DNA from: Candidatus Gastranaerophilales bacterium
Lineage (GTDB): Bacteria > Cyanobacteriota > Vampirovibrionia > Gastranaerophilales > Gastranaerophilaceae
Reading direction: 5' to 3'
DNA: 48,566 nt
Assembly: GCA_944326675.1 (NCBI GenBank)
Contig: CALVET010000015.1
Span: 1 to 48,566, forward strand
The notes below the pieces were generated by a model. That model was not told the DNA's origin. It searched no databases and saw nothing but the letters and a program-made list of their open reading frames with translations. Positions 24,866 through 33,456 of this stretch are shown in pieces. The stretch's first letter is position 1. Every line of letters starts with the position of its first letter. The position numbers were made by a program, and so were the translations under genes.

Positions 24866-26206
24866 TTACTGTTGTAAGAAACTTTCGTAATTCTTAGCTA
24901 ACAAGTGAGTTTTGATTTGATTTATAAAATCAAGAGCAACACCAACCAAGATTATAAGGCTTGTTGCACCTATACCTTGGAATGTTGTAATATTTGTTAT
25001 CTTTGTTGCAATAGTAGGAATTAAAGCAACAATACCCAATGCTAAAGCACCAATTAAAGTTATTCTTGTTAATATTTCATTTAATTTATCAGCGGTTGGT
25101 TTACCCGGCTTAACCCCCGGAATTGCTGAACCATATTTTTTAAGATTGTTAGCAATTTCTTTTGGCTGCATAGATGGAATAATTGACGCATAAAAGAATG
25201 TTAAAGTAACAATCAAAACAAAATATATAACATAATAACTTGTTGAATTTGCGCTAAAAATCAAACTTAACTTTTCAAAAAAGCCTGCAACGACAACATT
25301 TTGAATATGCATTTGTTGAACAAAACCTAATACAGTTGCAGGGAATAACAAAATTGCAACCGTAAAGATAATCGGCATAACTCCGCCGGGGTTAAGTTTA
25401 AAAGGAATGTTGGTATTTTGACCGCCGTAAACTTTATTGCCAACTTGTCTCCTAGCTGAAACAATAGGAACTTTTCTTGCTGCTTCATGAAGAATAATAA
25501 TAAATATTATTGTCGCAATAAATATTGCAGTTAAAACAACTAAACCCAATTGAAGCATGGGATCTTGCGCAACTAAAGTTGCGGTTCTATCGCAATATAA
25601 AGGAATACCTGCAATAATACCCACAAAAATTAATAGTGAAGCACCATTTCCAACTCCTTTTTCTGTAATCAGCTCAGCTAACCACATAACAATTATTGCA
25701 CCTGCAGTTAACGATACGGCTGAGCCTACAAAAAACATCAAAGGATTTACCCCGTGCATAATAGCTCCCGGAAGTTTATACAACGCAAGAGCAAATATTA
25801 TTGATTGGAACAAAGCTAAGCCAACAGCAAAAACTCTTGTAAGCTGTTGAATTTTGCGCCTTCCTGCTTCACCGTCTTCTTTTTGCATTTTTTCAAGGCT
25901 CGGAATAATTACTGCCATTAATTGCATAATAATTGATGACGTAATATAAGGTCCGATACCTAAAGCAAAAATAGAAACCTTACCCAATGCACCCCCTGAA
26001 AACATATCCAAGAAGCCTATCAAGTTATTTCCGCTTGCAAGATTTAAAAATACTTCGTTATTTATGCCATAAATCGGCAATTGTGCGCCAAATCTAAATA
26101 AGGCAATAATGGCAAAAGTGAATATCAGCTTTTGCTTTAATCCACTTGCCTGCCAACTTGCCATTAAATTTTGCACAACTTTATCTGAATCGATATTTTG
26201 TTGCAT
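24866..26206 (-). CDS. secY: preprotein translocase subunit SecY
   Basis: The channel subunit of the general secretion pathway, with ten membrane segments over 446 residues. Visible signatures are GGALGKVSIFALGIGPYITSSIIMQLM (TM2), LAELITEKGVGNGASLLIFVGI (TM4-5), PFKLNPGGVMPIIF (TM7 region), and the C-terminal KYGSAIPGVKPGKPTADKL loop that contacts ribosome and SecA. It shares one base with rplO upstream and lies ten bases from adk. Confidence 0.98.
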   Translation of the reverse strand: MQQNIDSDKVVQNLMASWQASGLKQKLIFTFAIIALFRFGAQLPIYGINNEVFLNLASGNNLIGFLDMFSGGALGKVSIFALGIGPYITSSIIMQLMAVIIPSLEKMQKEDGEAGRRKIQQLTRVFAVGLALFQSIIFALALYKLPGAIMHGVNPLMFFVGSAVSLTAGAIIVMWLAELITEKGVGNGASLLIFVGIIAGIPLYCDRTATLVAQDPMLQLGLVVLTAIFIATIIFIIILHEAARKVPIVSARRQVGNKVYGGQNTNIPFKLNPGGVMPIIFTVAILLFPATVLGFVQQMHIQNVVVAGFFEKLSLIFSANSTSYYVIYFVLIVTLTFFYASIIPSMQPKEIANNLKKYGSAIPGVKPGKPTADKLNEILTRITLIGALALGIVALIPTIATKITNITTFQGIGATSLIILVGVALDFINQIKTHLLAKNYESFLQQ

Positions 26207-26649
26207 TATACTAATTCTGCCTTTCCGCCTGCTTTTTCAATTTTTTCTTTTGCACTTGGGCTGAAATAAGTTGCTCTTACAACAACAGCCTTTGAAATTT
26301 CACCGTTTCCAAGTACTCTTAAAGCGACAGCGGAAGAATGAGCCTTTTTAACACCTTGCAAATAAGCTAAATCTACTTCTTCAACATTTAATTCAGCCAA
26401 TCTTGCAACGTTAATTTCAGCAGAAGCTTCCCTGAATTTATTTTTAAAACCTTTTAATTTAGGCATTTGTCTGTATGATGGCATTTGACCGCCTTCAAAA
26501 CCGCGTTTGTGAGAATTTCCTGATCTTTGTCCTTCACCGTTATTACCACGGCAAGATGTTTTACCATGACCTGATGCAATACCTCTGCCTTTGCGTTTTT
26601 TTGTATGAGTTGCACCTTCAGCCGGTCTTATATCTTCTAAATTTAACAT
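26206..26649 (-). CDS. rplO: 50S ribosomal protein L15
   Basis: A 147-residue L15 with the classic MLNLEDIRPAEGATHTKKRKGRGIASGHGKTSCRGNNGEGQRSG glycine/basic N-terminal tail that enters 23S rRNA. The globular part includes GFEGGQMPSYRQMPKLKGFKN and VRATYFSPSAKEKIEKAGGKAELV. It overlaps secY by one base. Confidence 0.98.
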   Translation of the reverse strand: MLNLEDIRPAEGATHTKKRKGRGIASGHGKTSCRGNNGEGQRSGNSHKRGFEGGQMPSYRQMPKLKGFKNKFREASAEINVARLAELNVEEVDLAYLQGVKKAHSSAVALRVLGNGEISKAVVVRATYFSPSAKEKIEKAGGKAELV

Positions 26650-26677
26650 TATATTAAACCTTCCTTATTTAAAATTA

Positions 26678-26860
26678 CTATTCAACAATTGATACGATGT
26701 GAGGTACTTTATTAACCATACCAAGAATTGTTGCGCTTGCATTATGTTCAACAACTTGATCTTTTTTTGTTAAACCAAGAGCACGAACAACTTTAATTTG
26801 TTTTTCTGAAGCACCGATTGTGCTTTTAACTTGTTTAATTTTTATTTTTTTATCTGCCAT
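26678..26860 (-). CDS. rpmD: 50S ribosomal protein L30
   Basis: A 60-residue L30: KIKIKQVKSTIGASEKQ, VRALGLTKKDQVVEHN, and MVNKVPHIVSIVE. It lies in the standard rpsE-rpmD-rplO order. From memory, photosynthetic cyanobacteria usually lack this gene, so its presence separates this genome from them; a comparison would be needed to confirm that. Confidence 0.96.
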   Translation of the reverse strand: MADKKIKIKQVKSTIGASEKQIKVVRALGLTKKDQVVEHNASATILGMVNKVPHIVSIVE

Positions 26861-26877
26861 TTCTTTATACCTTTAAA

Positions 26878-27519
26878 TTATTTTTGTCCTAACATTTCTT
26901 TTACGCTTAAACCGCGAACTGCTGCAACATCTTTAAATGTTCTTAAAGATTTAAGAGCGTTTAAGGCAGCATTTGCAGCGTTAAGAGGAGATTTAGAACC
27001 TAATGATTTAGATAAGATATTTTCAATTCCTGAAAGTTCTAATACTGCACGAACAGCACCACCTGCAATAACACCGGTACCTTTTGAAGCAGGTTTTAAT
27101 ACAACAGAACCTGCACCTGATCTGCCTGTAATCATATGAGGAATAGTTGTGTTAAATAAAGGAACTGTAATTAAGTTCTTTCTGGCATCAGCAACAGCTT
27201 TTTGAATTGCAATAATAACTTCAGCTGCTTTTGCAACGCCCATTCCAACTTGACCTTTTTTATTACCGACAATAACAATAGCTCTGAAAGACAGTTTTTT
27301 ACCACCTTTAACAACTTTTGTTACACGACGAATTTGAACAACTTGTTCTTTCCATTCTGATTCAGCCGGTTCAACTGTTTCAATTTTTCTTCTTCTGCTT
27401 TTTCTTTGAGGTTTTTTAGCTTCTTGAACAGGAGCTTCGGCAGCTGTTTCAACCACTGCTTCTTCTTGAACTGCTTCAGTAGAAACTTCAACTTCTTGGA
27501 TTTCTTTGTTTTCTTCCAC
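26878..27519 (-). CDS. rpsE: 30S ribosomal protein S5 with acidic N-terminal extension
   Basis: The S5 core begins near residue 52 ([45 protein letters not shown]) and ends with [32 protein letters not shown], all conserved. About 45 extra residues at the N-terminus are rich in Glu, Val and Ala. The start is GTG with AAAGG eight bases ahead. S5 takes part in decoding accuracy and the helicase site at mRNA entry. rplR, normally directly upstream, is absent; an exported-protein gene stands there. Confidence 0.97.
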   Translation of the reverse strand: MEENKEIQEVEVSTEAVQEEAVVETAAEAPVQEAKKPQRKSRRRKIETVEPAESEWKEQVVQIRRVTKVVKGGKKLSFRAIVIVGNKKGQVGMGVAKAAEVIIAIQKAVADARKNLITVPLFNTTIPHMITGRSGAGSVVLKPASKGTGVIAGGAVRAVLELSGIENILSKSLGSKSPLNAANAALNALKSLRTFKDVAAVRGLSVKEMLGQK

Positions 27520-27695
27520 GTTTATTACCTTTCTTAATGTAATTATTTTTCTAACATACCCTTAAAACTAAAAAAGAACACAAACCAAGCTTTTAATTAA
27601 AAGCTAAATTTTTATGTTCGATGTTGGGATTTCTGACAATAATAATTTTATAATAACAAAATATTTTTGCAATACCTTCTAAATCATTTTTAAAT
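27520..27695 (-). promoter_or_regulatory. leader/promoter region of rpsE operon with perfect palindrome
   Basis: A 176-base spacer between the exported-protein gene and rpsE. It contains an 18-base perfect palindrome at 27588-27605 (AGCTTTTAA and its complement). No ribosomal-protein leader fold was recognised. A promoter must lie here if the ribosomal block is transcribed separately. Confidence 0.4.
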
Positions 27696-28130
27696 TTACT
27701 TAACAACTATCTCAAACTCATCAAGTCCGAAATGTTTAAGTCTGACATTTTTCTTGCCGTACACTGTTATCAGAGATTTTACTTTATAGTCTTTATCGTC
27801 TGAATTTACCTGATTTCTTGAACTTATAGGATAAATATAGAACATATGAAAAGTTCTTCTTGTATCATTTAAAAGTAAAATCTTTTTAGATTTAAATAAA
27901 GAATTTTTCATAAAATATTTTTTATTTTTATCAAAATCTGAAATTAAGATAATTTCATAATCGGGAAATAATTCCCTAACTTCATTTTCATCTAAAAGCT
28001 TATTATTTTCATAAAACTTTAATTCATCTTCGTTGTATGAAATATTTCTGTTATTAATCGAAAAATCATAATTTGCAAAAACTTTAGAGCAAAACATTAA
28101 AGTCATCAACAAAAACAAAATTTTTTTCAT
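27696..28130 (-). CDS. small exported protein, function unknown
   Basis: A 144-residue protein with a clean signal peptide (MKKILFLLMTLMFCSKVFA, cleavage after VFA). The mature part is Lys, Asp and Phe rich (NYDFSINNRNISYNEDELKFYENNKLLDE and KKILLLNDTRRTFHMFYIYPI) with no recognised motif. It begins one base after the gpsA stop, so it belongs to the CDF/CorC-gpsA transcript. It occupies the position before rpsE where rplR usually lies. Confidence 0.8.
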   Translation of the reverse strand: MKKILFLLMTLMFCSKVFANYDFSINNRNISYNEDELKFYENNKLLDENEVRELFPDYEIILISDFDKNKKYFMKNSLFKSKKILLLNDTRRTFHMFYIYPISSRNQVNSDDKDYKVKSLITVYGKKNVRLKHFGLDEFEIVVK

Positions 28131-28131
28131 C

Positions 28132-29124
28132 TTAATCTTCTTCTTTTAATTTTCTATTCATTAATTTATCCAAAATTTCTTTTGGAGTAATGTCCGTATA
28201 AACCGCTTCATATATTGCATTTGAAACAGGAACATCTATGTTTAATTTTTTGGCCAATTCGCATAGTGCCTTAGATGTTTTAACACCTTCCGCAACTGAA
28301 CCTAAATGAGCTAAAATATCATCAATTTTCTTACCTTGTGCAATCAATGAGCCTACTGTGTAATTTCTTGAATATGGGCTTGATGCAGTTGCAATCAAAT
28401 CCCCCATGCCTGATAAGCCATATAATGTTTGTGCTTTAGCTCCCAAGGCAACTCCGACTCTAACCATTTCCGCCATACCGCGAGTTAATAATGAGCCTCT
28501 TAAATTATCTCCAAGCCCCATGGAACTTGCAAACCCTGAGGCAATTGCTATAACATTTTTCAAACTTCCGCCCAGCTCAACCCCTATCATATCAGAATTA
28601 GTATAAAGCCTGAATAGCGAAGGGACATTTAAAAGTTTTTGAGCTTTTGAAGCAATTTCCATATTGTTTGAAGCAATAGTTGCTAATGTCGGTTTTCCTT
28701 CAATTATTTCTCTTGCCAGTGTAGGACCTGATAGCACCGCAAAATTAACATCAGGTAAAACTTCTAAAATAACTTCTGACATTCTTTTTAAAGAAGGCAA
28801 TTCAATCCCTTTTGATAAATTAACAAGAATTTGATTTTTTTCTAAACCGATTTTTTTAATTTGTTCACAAACAGGACGTATTCCTGATGTTGAAACTACA
28901 AGAAGAATAATTTCGGCACCTTTTAGCGCGTAAGCCAAATCATCCGTTATTTCGACTTTTTTATCAAGCTCAATCTTAAGAGGTTTATCAATTCTTTTTT
29001 CCTCTTTTAATTCCTTAGATATATCTTCTTTTCTTCCCCAGACACATATTTCATCAAAATTATTGTTTTCTAATTTTGCAATAGTTAAACCCCAGCATCC
29101 GGGGCCCAATACCGTCAATTTCAT
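28132..29124 (-). CDS. gpsA: NAD(P)H-dependent glycerol-3-phosphate dehydrogenase
   Basis: It makes sn-glycerol-3-phosphate from DHAP for phospholipid synthesis. The Rossmann loop reads LGPGCWGLTIAKL (GxGxxG, with Pro and Cys variants of the usual GAGSWGTALA). Other motifs are LVNLSKGIE, VLSGPTLAREI, ELGGSLKNVIAIASGFA with the catalytic Lys, GLSGMGDLIATASSPYSRNYTVG, and AEGVKTSKAL. At 330 residues the length is normal. It shares one base with the upstream CDF/CorC gene and precedes the exported-protein gene, forming one operon. Confidence 0.97.
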   Translation of the reverse strand: MKLTVLGPGCWGLTIAKLENNNFDEICVWGRKEDISKELKEEKRIDKPLKIELDKKVEITDDLAYALKGAEIILLVVSTSGIRPVCEQIKKIGLEKNQILVNLSKGIELPSLKRMSEVILEVLPDVNFAVLSGPTLAREIIEGKPTLATIASNNMEIASKAQKLLNVPSLFRLYTNSDMIGVELGGSLKNVIAIASGFASSMGLGDNLRGSLLTRGMAEMVRVGVALGAKAQTLYGLSGMGDLIATASSPYSRNYTVGSLIAQGKKIDDILAHLGSVAEGVKTSKALCELAKKLNIDVPVSNAIYEAVYTDITPKEILDKLMNRKLKEED

Positions 29125-30971
29125 TATTCTTCCTCTTTTACTTCCTCTTTTATTGCATCTTTATCAACAAAAGGCGTATTTTTATGCATTTTAATTCTTG
29201 TTATTTTAATTCCGTCTATTTCCAAAATTGTATATGTAATATTTTTATCTTCAACCACATCACCAACTTCAGGCTCTCTACCTAATAAGCCGAATACATA
29301 ACCGCCTATTGTCTGAAAATCTTCACTTATAATATCTTGGTCAAATCTTTCATTAATATCATCTATACTTGTTTTAGAAGACACTTCGAGAGTGTTATCA
29401 TCGATTACTATTATTTCCGGCGTTTCAATCTTATCAAATTCATCATAAATTTCGCCTACGATTTCTTCAATAATATCTTCAATAGTAACAATACCTGCTA
29501 TTCCGCCGTGTTCATCAACAACAGCAGCTATTTGGTTTTTTGAAGATGTAAAATCAGACAACAAATCACTAATAAATTTATTTTCAGGAACAATCAACAA
29601 ATCTCTCGCAATTGTCTTTATTTTAAATGATTCATCTATGTTGTTGTTTTTAATGACTTTTAAAACATCTTTTGCATTAATTACACCCAAGATATTATCA
29701 ATATTTTCTTCATACAAAGGAATTCTTGTATGTCCTGATGAAATGATGATATCAGCTAATTCATATATATTTTTTTCACAATCAACAAAAACAATCTCTG
29801 TTCTTGGGACCATAATTTCTTTTACAACCGTATTTGCAAAAGAAAAGAAATTAGAAAGCATTTTTCCTTCGTGGTTATCAATGGCGCCAATATTTTCACC
29901 TTCTTTGATTAATTTTTCAAATTTTTCTTCCCAATTATCCTCTTCATCATCCGCTTGAAGCTCAATTGTGATATCGTTTATATTTTTAACATATTTTCTA
30001 ATTTTGCGCTCCAACATTTGAGCTATATCATCAGCATCTTTCATCTGCGTTTCAGGGTCAACCTCAATAGTCATGTTAACCACAAGCCCTGAAGTACCCA
30101 AATCCATGGTTTTTAATTCAACCACACGCGCAATCCCGTGGATTGTTGAAGCTACATTTCTGATTATTTCTTCAACTCTTGGTTGAGCAGACTGAACCGT
30201 CAAAGAGCTTACATTATTTCTTAAAAGATATATTGCCAAGCAAAACAAAATTATACCGATTATTATAGATGCGATTGCATCGGGAATATATGCAAATTCA
30301 ACAGGAATTGCAAATTTAGCAACAGTTAAAGATATAAGCGCTATACATACACCCAAAAATGCCGCAGTATCCTCATACCAAACAAATTTTGTAGTAGGTG
30401 ATTGTATTCTTCTTATATATTTCAATGAAATAAAAAATTTCTTTATCGGATTTTTTTCTATAACCTGAGCTTCTTCAATAACGGCATTTGTAGCACTGGA
30501 AACAGCCCAAGCCTCAAACATCATGCTAATTACAAGAGCAACAGCAATATAATTATAATTTTTTAACAACTCTCCTATATCATGATGATTAAATAGTTTA
30601 TCAAACCCATGGTATGTTGCGACAAAAGCACCCGCAAGCATAAGTATAGAAGCAAACATAGCCCACACATTAGCTTCAAGCCCATATCCAAAAGGATGTT
30701 CGCTATCAGCAGGACGAGAACCCCTTTTTATACCCACCATAAGGCAAATACTGTTAAATGAATCAACTCCGCTATGGATTGCTTCAGCTAACATAGCAGA
30801 ACTTTTTGACACCAAAAAACAAACAAACTTAACTAATGCAATACCTATATTTGCAATAAACGCCCTAATTACGGCATTTAGCTTTGTATTATCTATCCTG
30901 TCTTGATTGTCTTCAATTGCTTCAATCGTATTTTCACTATCGCTTATATTGTCAATCTGTCGAGGAGACAT
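29124..30971 (-). CDS. fusion: CDF (ZnT9-like) cation transporter + CBS pair + CorC/HlyC domain
   Basis: A 615-residue two-part protein. Residues 30-350 are a cation diffusion facilitator: six hydrophobic segments, the metal pair H66/D70 in AEAIHSGVDSFN, HPFGYGLEANVWAMFASI, and YEDTAAFLGVCIAL in the fifth helix, closest to the SLC30A9/ZnT9 branch. A cytoplasmic ferredoxin-like domain follows (PRVEEIIRNVASTIHGI, VVNMTIEVDPETQ). Residues 395-535 are a CBS pair (EIMVPRTEIVFVD, GHTRIPLYEENIDNILGVINAKDVL, AAVVDEHGGIAGIVTIEDIIEEIVGEI), and 540-605 the CorC/HlyC transporter-associated domain (GYVFGLLGREPEVGD). In CorC proteins this half normally follows a CNNM (DUF21) domain. It likely moves divalent cations with nucleotide-sensed control. 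It heads the gpsA operon. Confidence 0.88.
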   Translation of the reverse strand: MSPRQIDNISDSENTIEAIEDNQDRIDNTKLNAVIRAFIANIGIALVKFVCFLVSKSSAMLAEAIHSGVDSFNSICLMVGIKRGSRPADSEHPFGYGLEANVWAMFASILMLAGAFVATYHGFDKLFNHHDIGELLKNYNYIAVALVISMMFEAWAVSSATNAVIEEAQVIEKNPIKKFFISLKYIRRIQSPTTKFVWYEDTAAFLGVCIALISLTVAKFAIPVEFAYIPDAIASIIIGIILFCLAIYLLRNNVSSLTVQSAQPRVEEIIRNVASTIHGIARVVELKTMDLGTSGLVVNMTIEVDPETQMKDADDIAQMLERKIRKYVKNINDITIELQADDEEDNWEEKFEKLIKEGENIGAIDNHEGKMLSNFFSFANTVVKEIMVPRTEIVFVDCEKNIYELADIIISSGHTRIPLYEENIDNILGVINAKDVLKVIKNNNIDESFKIKTIARDLLIVPENKFISDLLSDFTSSKNQIAAVVDEHGGIAGIVTIEDIIEEIVGEIYDEFDKIETPEIIVIDDNTLEVSSKTSIDDINERFDQDIISEDFQTIGGYVFGLLGREPEVGDVVEDKNITYTILEIDGIKITRIKMHKNTPFVDKDAIKEEVKEEE

Positions 30972-31047
30972 ATTTATTCCTTATATCATATTTTGACAAG
31001 TATATAATATACTTAAATCGGGATTTTTGCAAATTTGAGGAATGTGC

Positions 31048-31072
31048 TAAAAAAGGAGGCATAAGCCTCCAA
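31048..31072 (-). terminator. terminator of the zinc-ribbon gene
   Basis: GGAGGC and GCCTCC form a six-base stem with a four-base loop. On the minus strand TTTTTTAGC follows. It lies just after the stop at 31079. Confidence 0.8.
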
Positions 31073-31078
31073 TTTATA

Positions 31079-31348
31079 TTAAGCTTGTTGTTTTTTTAAA
31101 AAACATTCCTTGCAATAAATTTCTTTACCTTCTATCGGTTTAAAAGGAACTTTTGTTTTTGCTCCGCACTCTGAACAAATTGCGTCATACATTTTTCTTC
31201 TTGATTTTTGTCTGCGTGCTTTTCTGCAATCAGGACATCTTTTTGGAACATTAACCAGCCCTTTTTGAGCATAAAACTCCTGTTCTCCTGCACTGAACAC
31301 AAACTCTTTTCCGCAATCTTCGCATACTAGGTTTTGATCTTCGTACAT
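31079..31348 (-). CDS. zinc-ribbon domain protein
   Basis: An 89-residue protein with three CxxC-type knuckles: LVCEDCGKEFVF, RCPDCRKARR and AICSECGAKTKVPFKP followed by YCKECF. The order matches the small 'probable zinc-ribbon' family with a CxxC motif common in Cyanobacteria, Chloroflexi and candidate phyla. It probably binds nucleic acid or ribosomes, but no member has a firm function as far as I know. AAGGAG lies seven bases ahead of the ATG. The upstream 31349-31486 region is AT-rich with no other feature. Confidence 0.85.
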   Translation of the reverse strand: MYEDQNLVCEDCGKEFVFSAGEQEFYAQKGLVNVPKRCPDCRKARRQKSRRKMYDAICSECGAKTKVPFKPIEGKEIYCKECFLKKQQA

Positions 31349-31486
31349 TTTGGTCTCCTTTTTTAAATGATTATTTCATTCGACCACCGGTGCAAAAAAT
31401 TGTTTAAAATCGATTAAATAATTCAGCGCACAAATAGTTGATTTTGTTATTTTATATCTTTTTTTTAATTAATGCAATATTTTTGT

Positions 31487-32863
31487 TTAACATTTATTAA
31501 GCACCGAATAGACTTCTTTTATTTCAGACGGCACAACAAAAATAATCAGTTCTTCTTTTTCTTCAAGCTCATAAAGACAAGTTCTAACAGCGCTTTTAAC
31601 AGAGCCGTCCATAATTAATAAACAAGGGTTTACACCCGCATATTTTAGTCTTAATGCCATATCGTCAAATCGATTTGAGGTAATATATATTTTATTTTCA
31701 AACCCTTTAAGCGAATTAAAATTTGAATCCCAAATCCAGCTTGTATCTACACCGTCTTCAATTTCATCATTCAAACAAAATACTACTTTTTTATTCTTTG
31801 CTCCGTATAATTCTCTTATACTTTCAGATAATGAAGTCGGGTTCACTATTGTTTTAATTTTAATTTTTTTATTTTCATATTTTAAAATTTCATCTCTTGC
31901 CCTTATGGGCCTATAATTTTCAAAAGCTTCCGTTATTGTCTTTCTGTTTATTCCTAAAACAAGAGCTAAAGAAATAGCCCCAAGAGCGTTATACGCGTTA
32001 TATAAGCCGCCAAAAGGAAGCTTAAACACCAATTTATTATCGTTATGGTATACGTTTAAAAAAGAATAATCGCTAAAAATCTTAACATCAGCACTTATAT
32101 CAAGTTTTGGTCTTTTAAAACCACATTCACAGTCATATTGACCCAAGTGTGAATAAAATCTTTTTTTGTAATCAAGCACGCAAGAGCACTTTGGACATCT
32201 TATCAGGTCATTATTTTGAATAAGCTCATCATCATCAATTGCATATTCTATATTTTCAAAACCATAGTATATTTTATTTCTTTTCTTATTAAAGGTTGTA
32301 TCATTTTTAATTTCGTCAATTTCATAAAAAACAGGGTCATCTGCATTTATAATTAAATTTAATTTAGAATTCAATACAATCGATTCTTGGATTTTTTTTC
32401 TTTTTTCTTCCAAAGAATAATAATTTTTTTGATCTGTAAAAGCATTATGCAACAATAAATAATCAAATTTCATTGTATTAAAATACAAGGGCATTTCAAA
32501 ACAATCCATTGCCATTGAATAATAATCTTTTTTAATTTCTCCGCTAAAAATACTGAAGGTTTTTGATAAATCCAATATTATCGAAGTTAAAACAGGATAT
32601 ATTACAGAATCTTTGGTAACATTTGTTATGAATGTTTTATTGTCTTTTTCTAAAATTTGATTTATTAAATCAAGCGTGGTTTTTTTCCCGTTCGTTCCGC
32701 AAACCGCAATTTTACCGTTATTTGCATAAGTTTGTATTTTAGATATAACCCAAGGATAATTATTGTCAATAAAAGAATCCAATTGGAATTTATTTTCAAG
32801 CTTAATTTTTTCCAATAACCGATAAAAACGTCCTAACCAGATAATTGCAGTTTTAAAATTCAT
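31487..32863 (-). CDS. Mur ligase family protein, MurT-like (DUF1727)
   Basis: In Gram-positives MurT with GatD amidates the glutamate of lipid II. This 458-residue protein has the P-loop AVCGTNGKKTT (K60), the Cys4 ribbon CPKC (near 224) and DCEC with GFKRP, the central FGGLYNAYNALGA, and the C-terminal DTSWIWD hallmark of MurT. K61 replaces the Ser/Thr that normally follows the P-loop lysine. No gatD glutaminase gene is adjacent, whereas the two are usually an operon. It therefore may act with a distant partner or have a different substrate. No Shine-Dalgarno is clear upstream. Confidence 0.85.
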   Translation of the reverse strand: MNFKTAIIWLGRFYRLLEKIKLENKFQLDSFIDNNYPWVISKIQTYANNGKIAVCGTNGKKTTLDLINQILEKDNKTFITNVTKDSVIYPVLTSIILDLSKTFSIFSGEIKKDYYSMAMDCFEMPLYFNTMKFDYLLLHNAFTDQKNYYSLEEKRKKIQESIVLNSKLNLIINADDPVFYEIDEIKNDTTFNKKRNKIYYGFENIEYAIDDDELIQNNDLIRCPKCSCVLDYKKRFYSHLGQYDCECGFKRPKLDISADVKIFSDYSFLNVYHNDNKLVFKLPFGGLYNAYNALGAISLALVLGINRKTITEAFENYRPIRARDEILKYENKKIKIKTIVNPTSLSESIRELYGAKNKKVVFCLNDEIEDGVDTSWIWDSNFNSLKGFENKIYITSNRFDDMALRLKYAGVNPCLLIMDGSVKSAVRTCLYELEEKEELIIFVVPSEIKEVYSVLNKC

Positions 32864-32917
32864 TATTATCCTTTAAAATAGTTTAGTTTACGTATAGAGA
32901 ATTTAATTTCCATAATA

Positions 32918-32923
32918 TATAAT
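32918..32923 (+). promoter_or_regulatory. TATAAT -10 box seven bases before an ATG
   Basis: TATAAT ends seven bases before ATG 32931, and no Shine-Dalgarno lies between. This is consistent with leaderless transcription of the small membrane protein gene. Confidence 0.45.
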
Positions 32924-32930
32924 ACTATCA

Positions 32931-33326
32931 ATGCTAGATTTTGTCTTTATATTGTTAATAATTTTAGAAGTTATTTTAAGCACTATTATAGTTTTGAAAA
33001 TAATAGCCCTTGAAAAATATATTCTTTTGCTCAATAAAAAACTTACCTGTGCAAGTAAAATGATTTTTATTGTCAACAACAAAATCAAAAAAACAATTAT
33101 ATCTCTGAATAAATTTGTATCAATTGTAACCAATAAAAAATTTATCCAAATAAGCAGAATAATAAGAATAACTTTAAATGTTATTGAAATAGTGATATTG
33201 TTACGTTCTTTAGATTTATCTAAAGGTATAAAATCAATAAACTATAAAAATATTAAAAAACTTTTATTAGCTCAGGTTATAAGAAAAATAATAAGAAAAA
33301 TAATAACCAATATGGCAGCTGCATGA
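32931..33326 (+). CDS. small membrane protein, function unknown
   Basis: A 131-residue protein with a strongly hydrophobic start (MLDFVFILLIILEVILSTIIVLKII), followed by a basic stretch (LLNKKLTCASKMIFIVNNKIKK) and amphipathic helices rich in Ile and Lys. Two membrane-associated helices are likely; the second is near residues 75-95 (ISRIIRITLNVIEIVILL). The reading frame on the other strand here is shorter and less convincing. No homologue recognised. The downstream 33327-33456 gap holds only the promoter region of the CHAP gene. Confidence 0.6.
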   Translation: MLDFVFILLIILEVILSTIIVLKIIALEKYILLLNKKLTCASKMIFIVNNKIKKTIISLNKFVSIVTNKKFIQISRIIRITLNVIEIVILLRSLDLSKGIKSINYKNIKKLLLAQVIRKIIRKIITNMAAA

Positions 33327-33456
33327 TTTAAAATTTCGCCAAAAATAATCCTAATTTTTCCTTCTTGTTAAATTTTTAAAATTCGTGGAATACATGAATT
33401 ATAGATAATATTCTCGTGTACATATTATTAAGTTCAAGCAAGGAAGGAATTAGACC

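Noticed and set aside
32903-33133. 76-codon minus-strand frame opposite the small membrane protein
   Set aside because: Shorter than the plus-strand frame, with no ribosome site; the plus strand has a -10 box just before its ATG.
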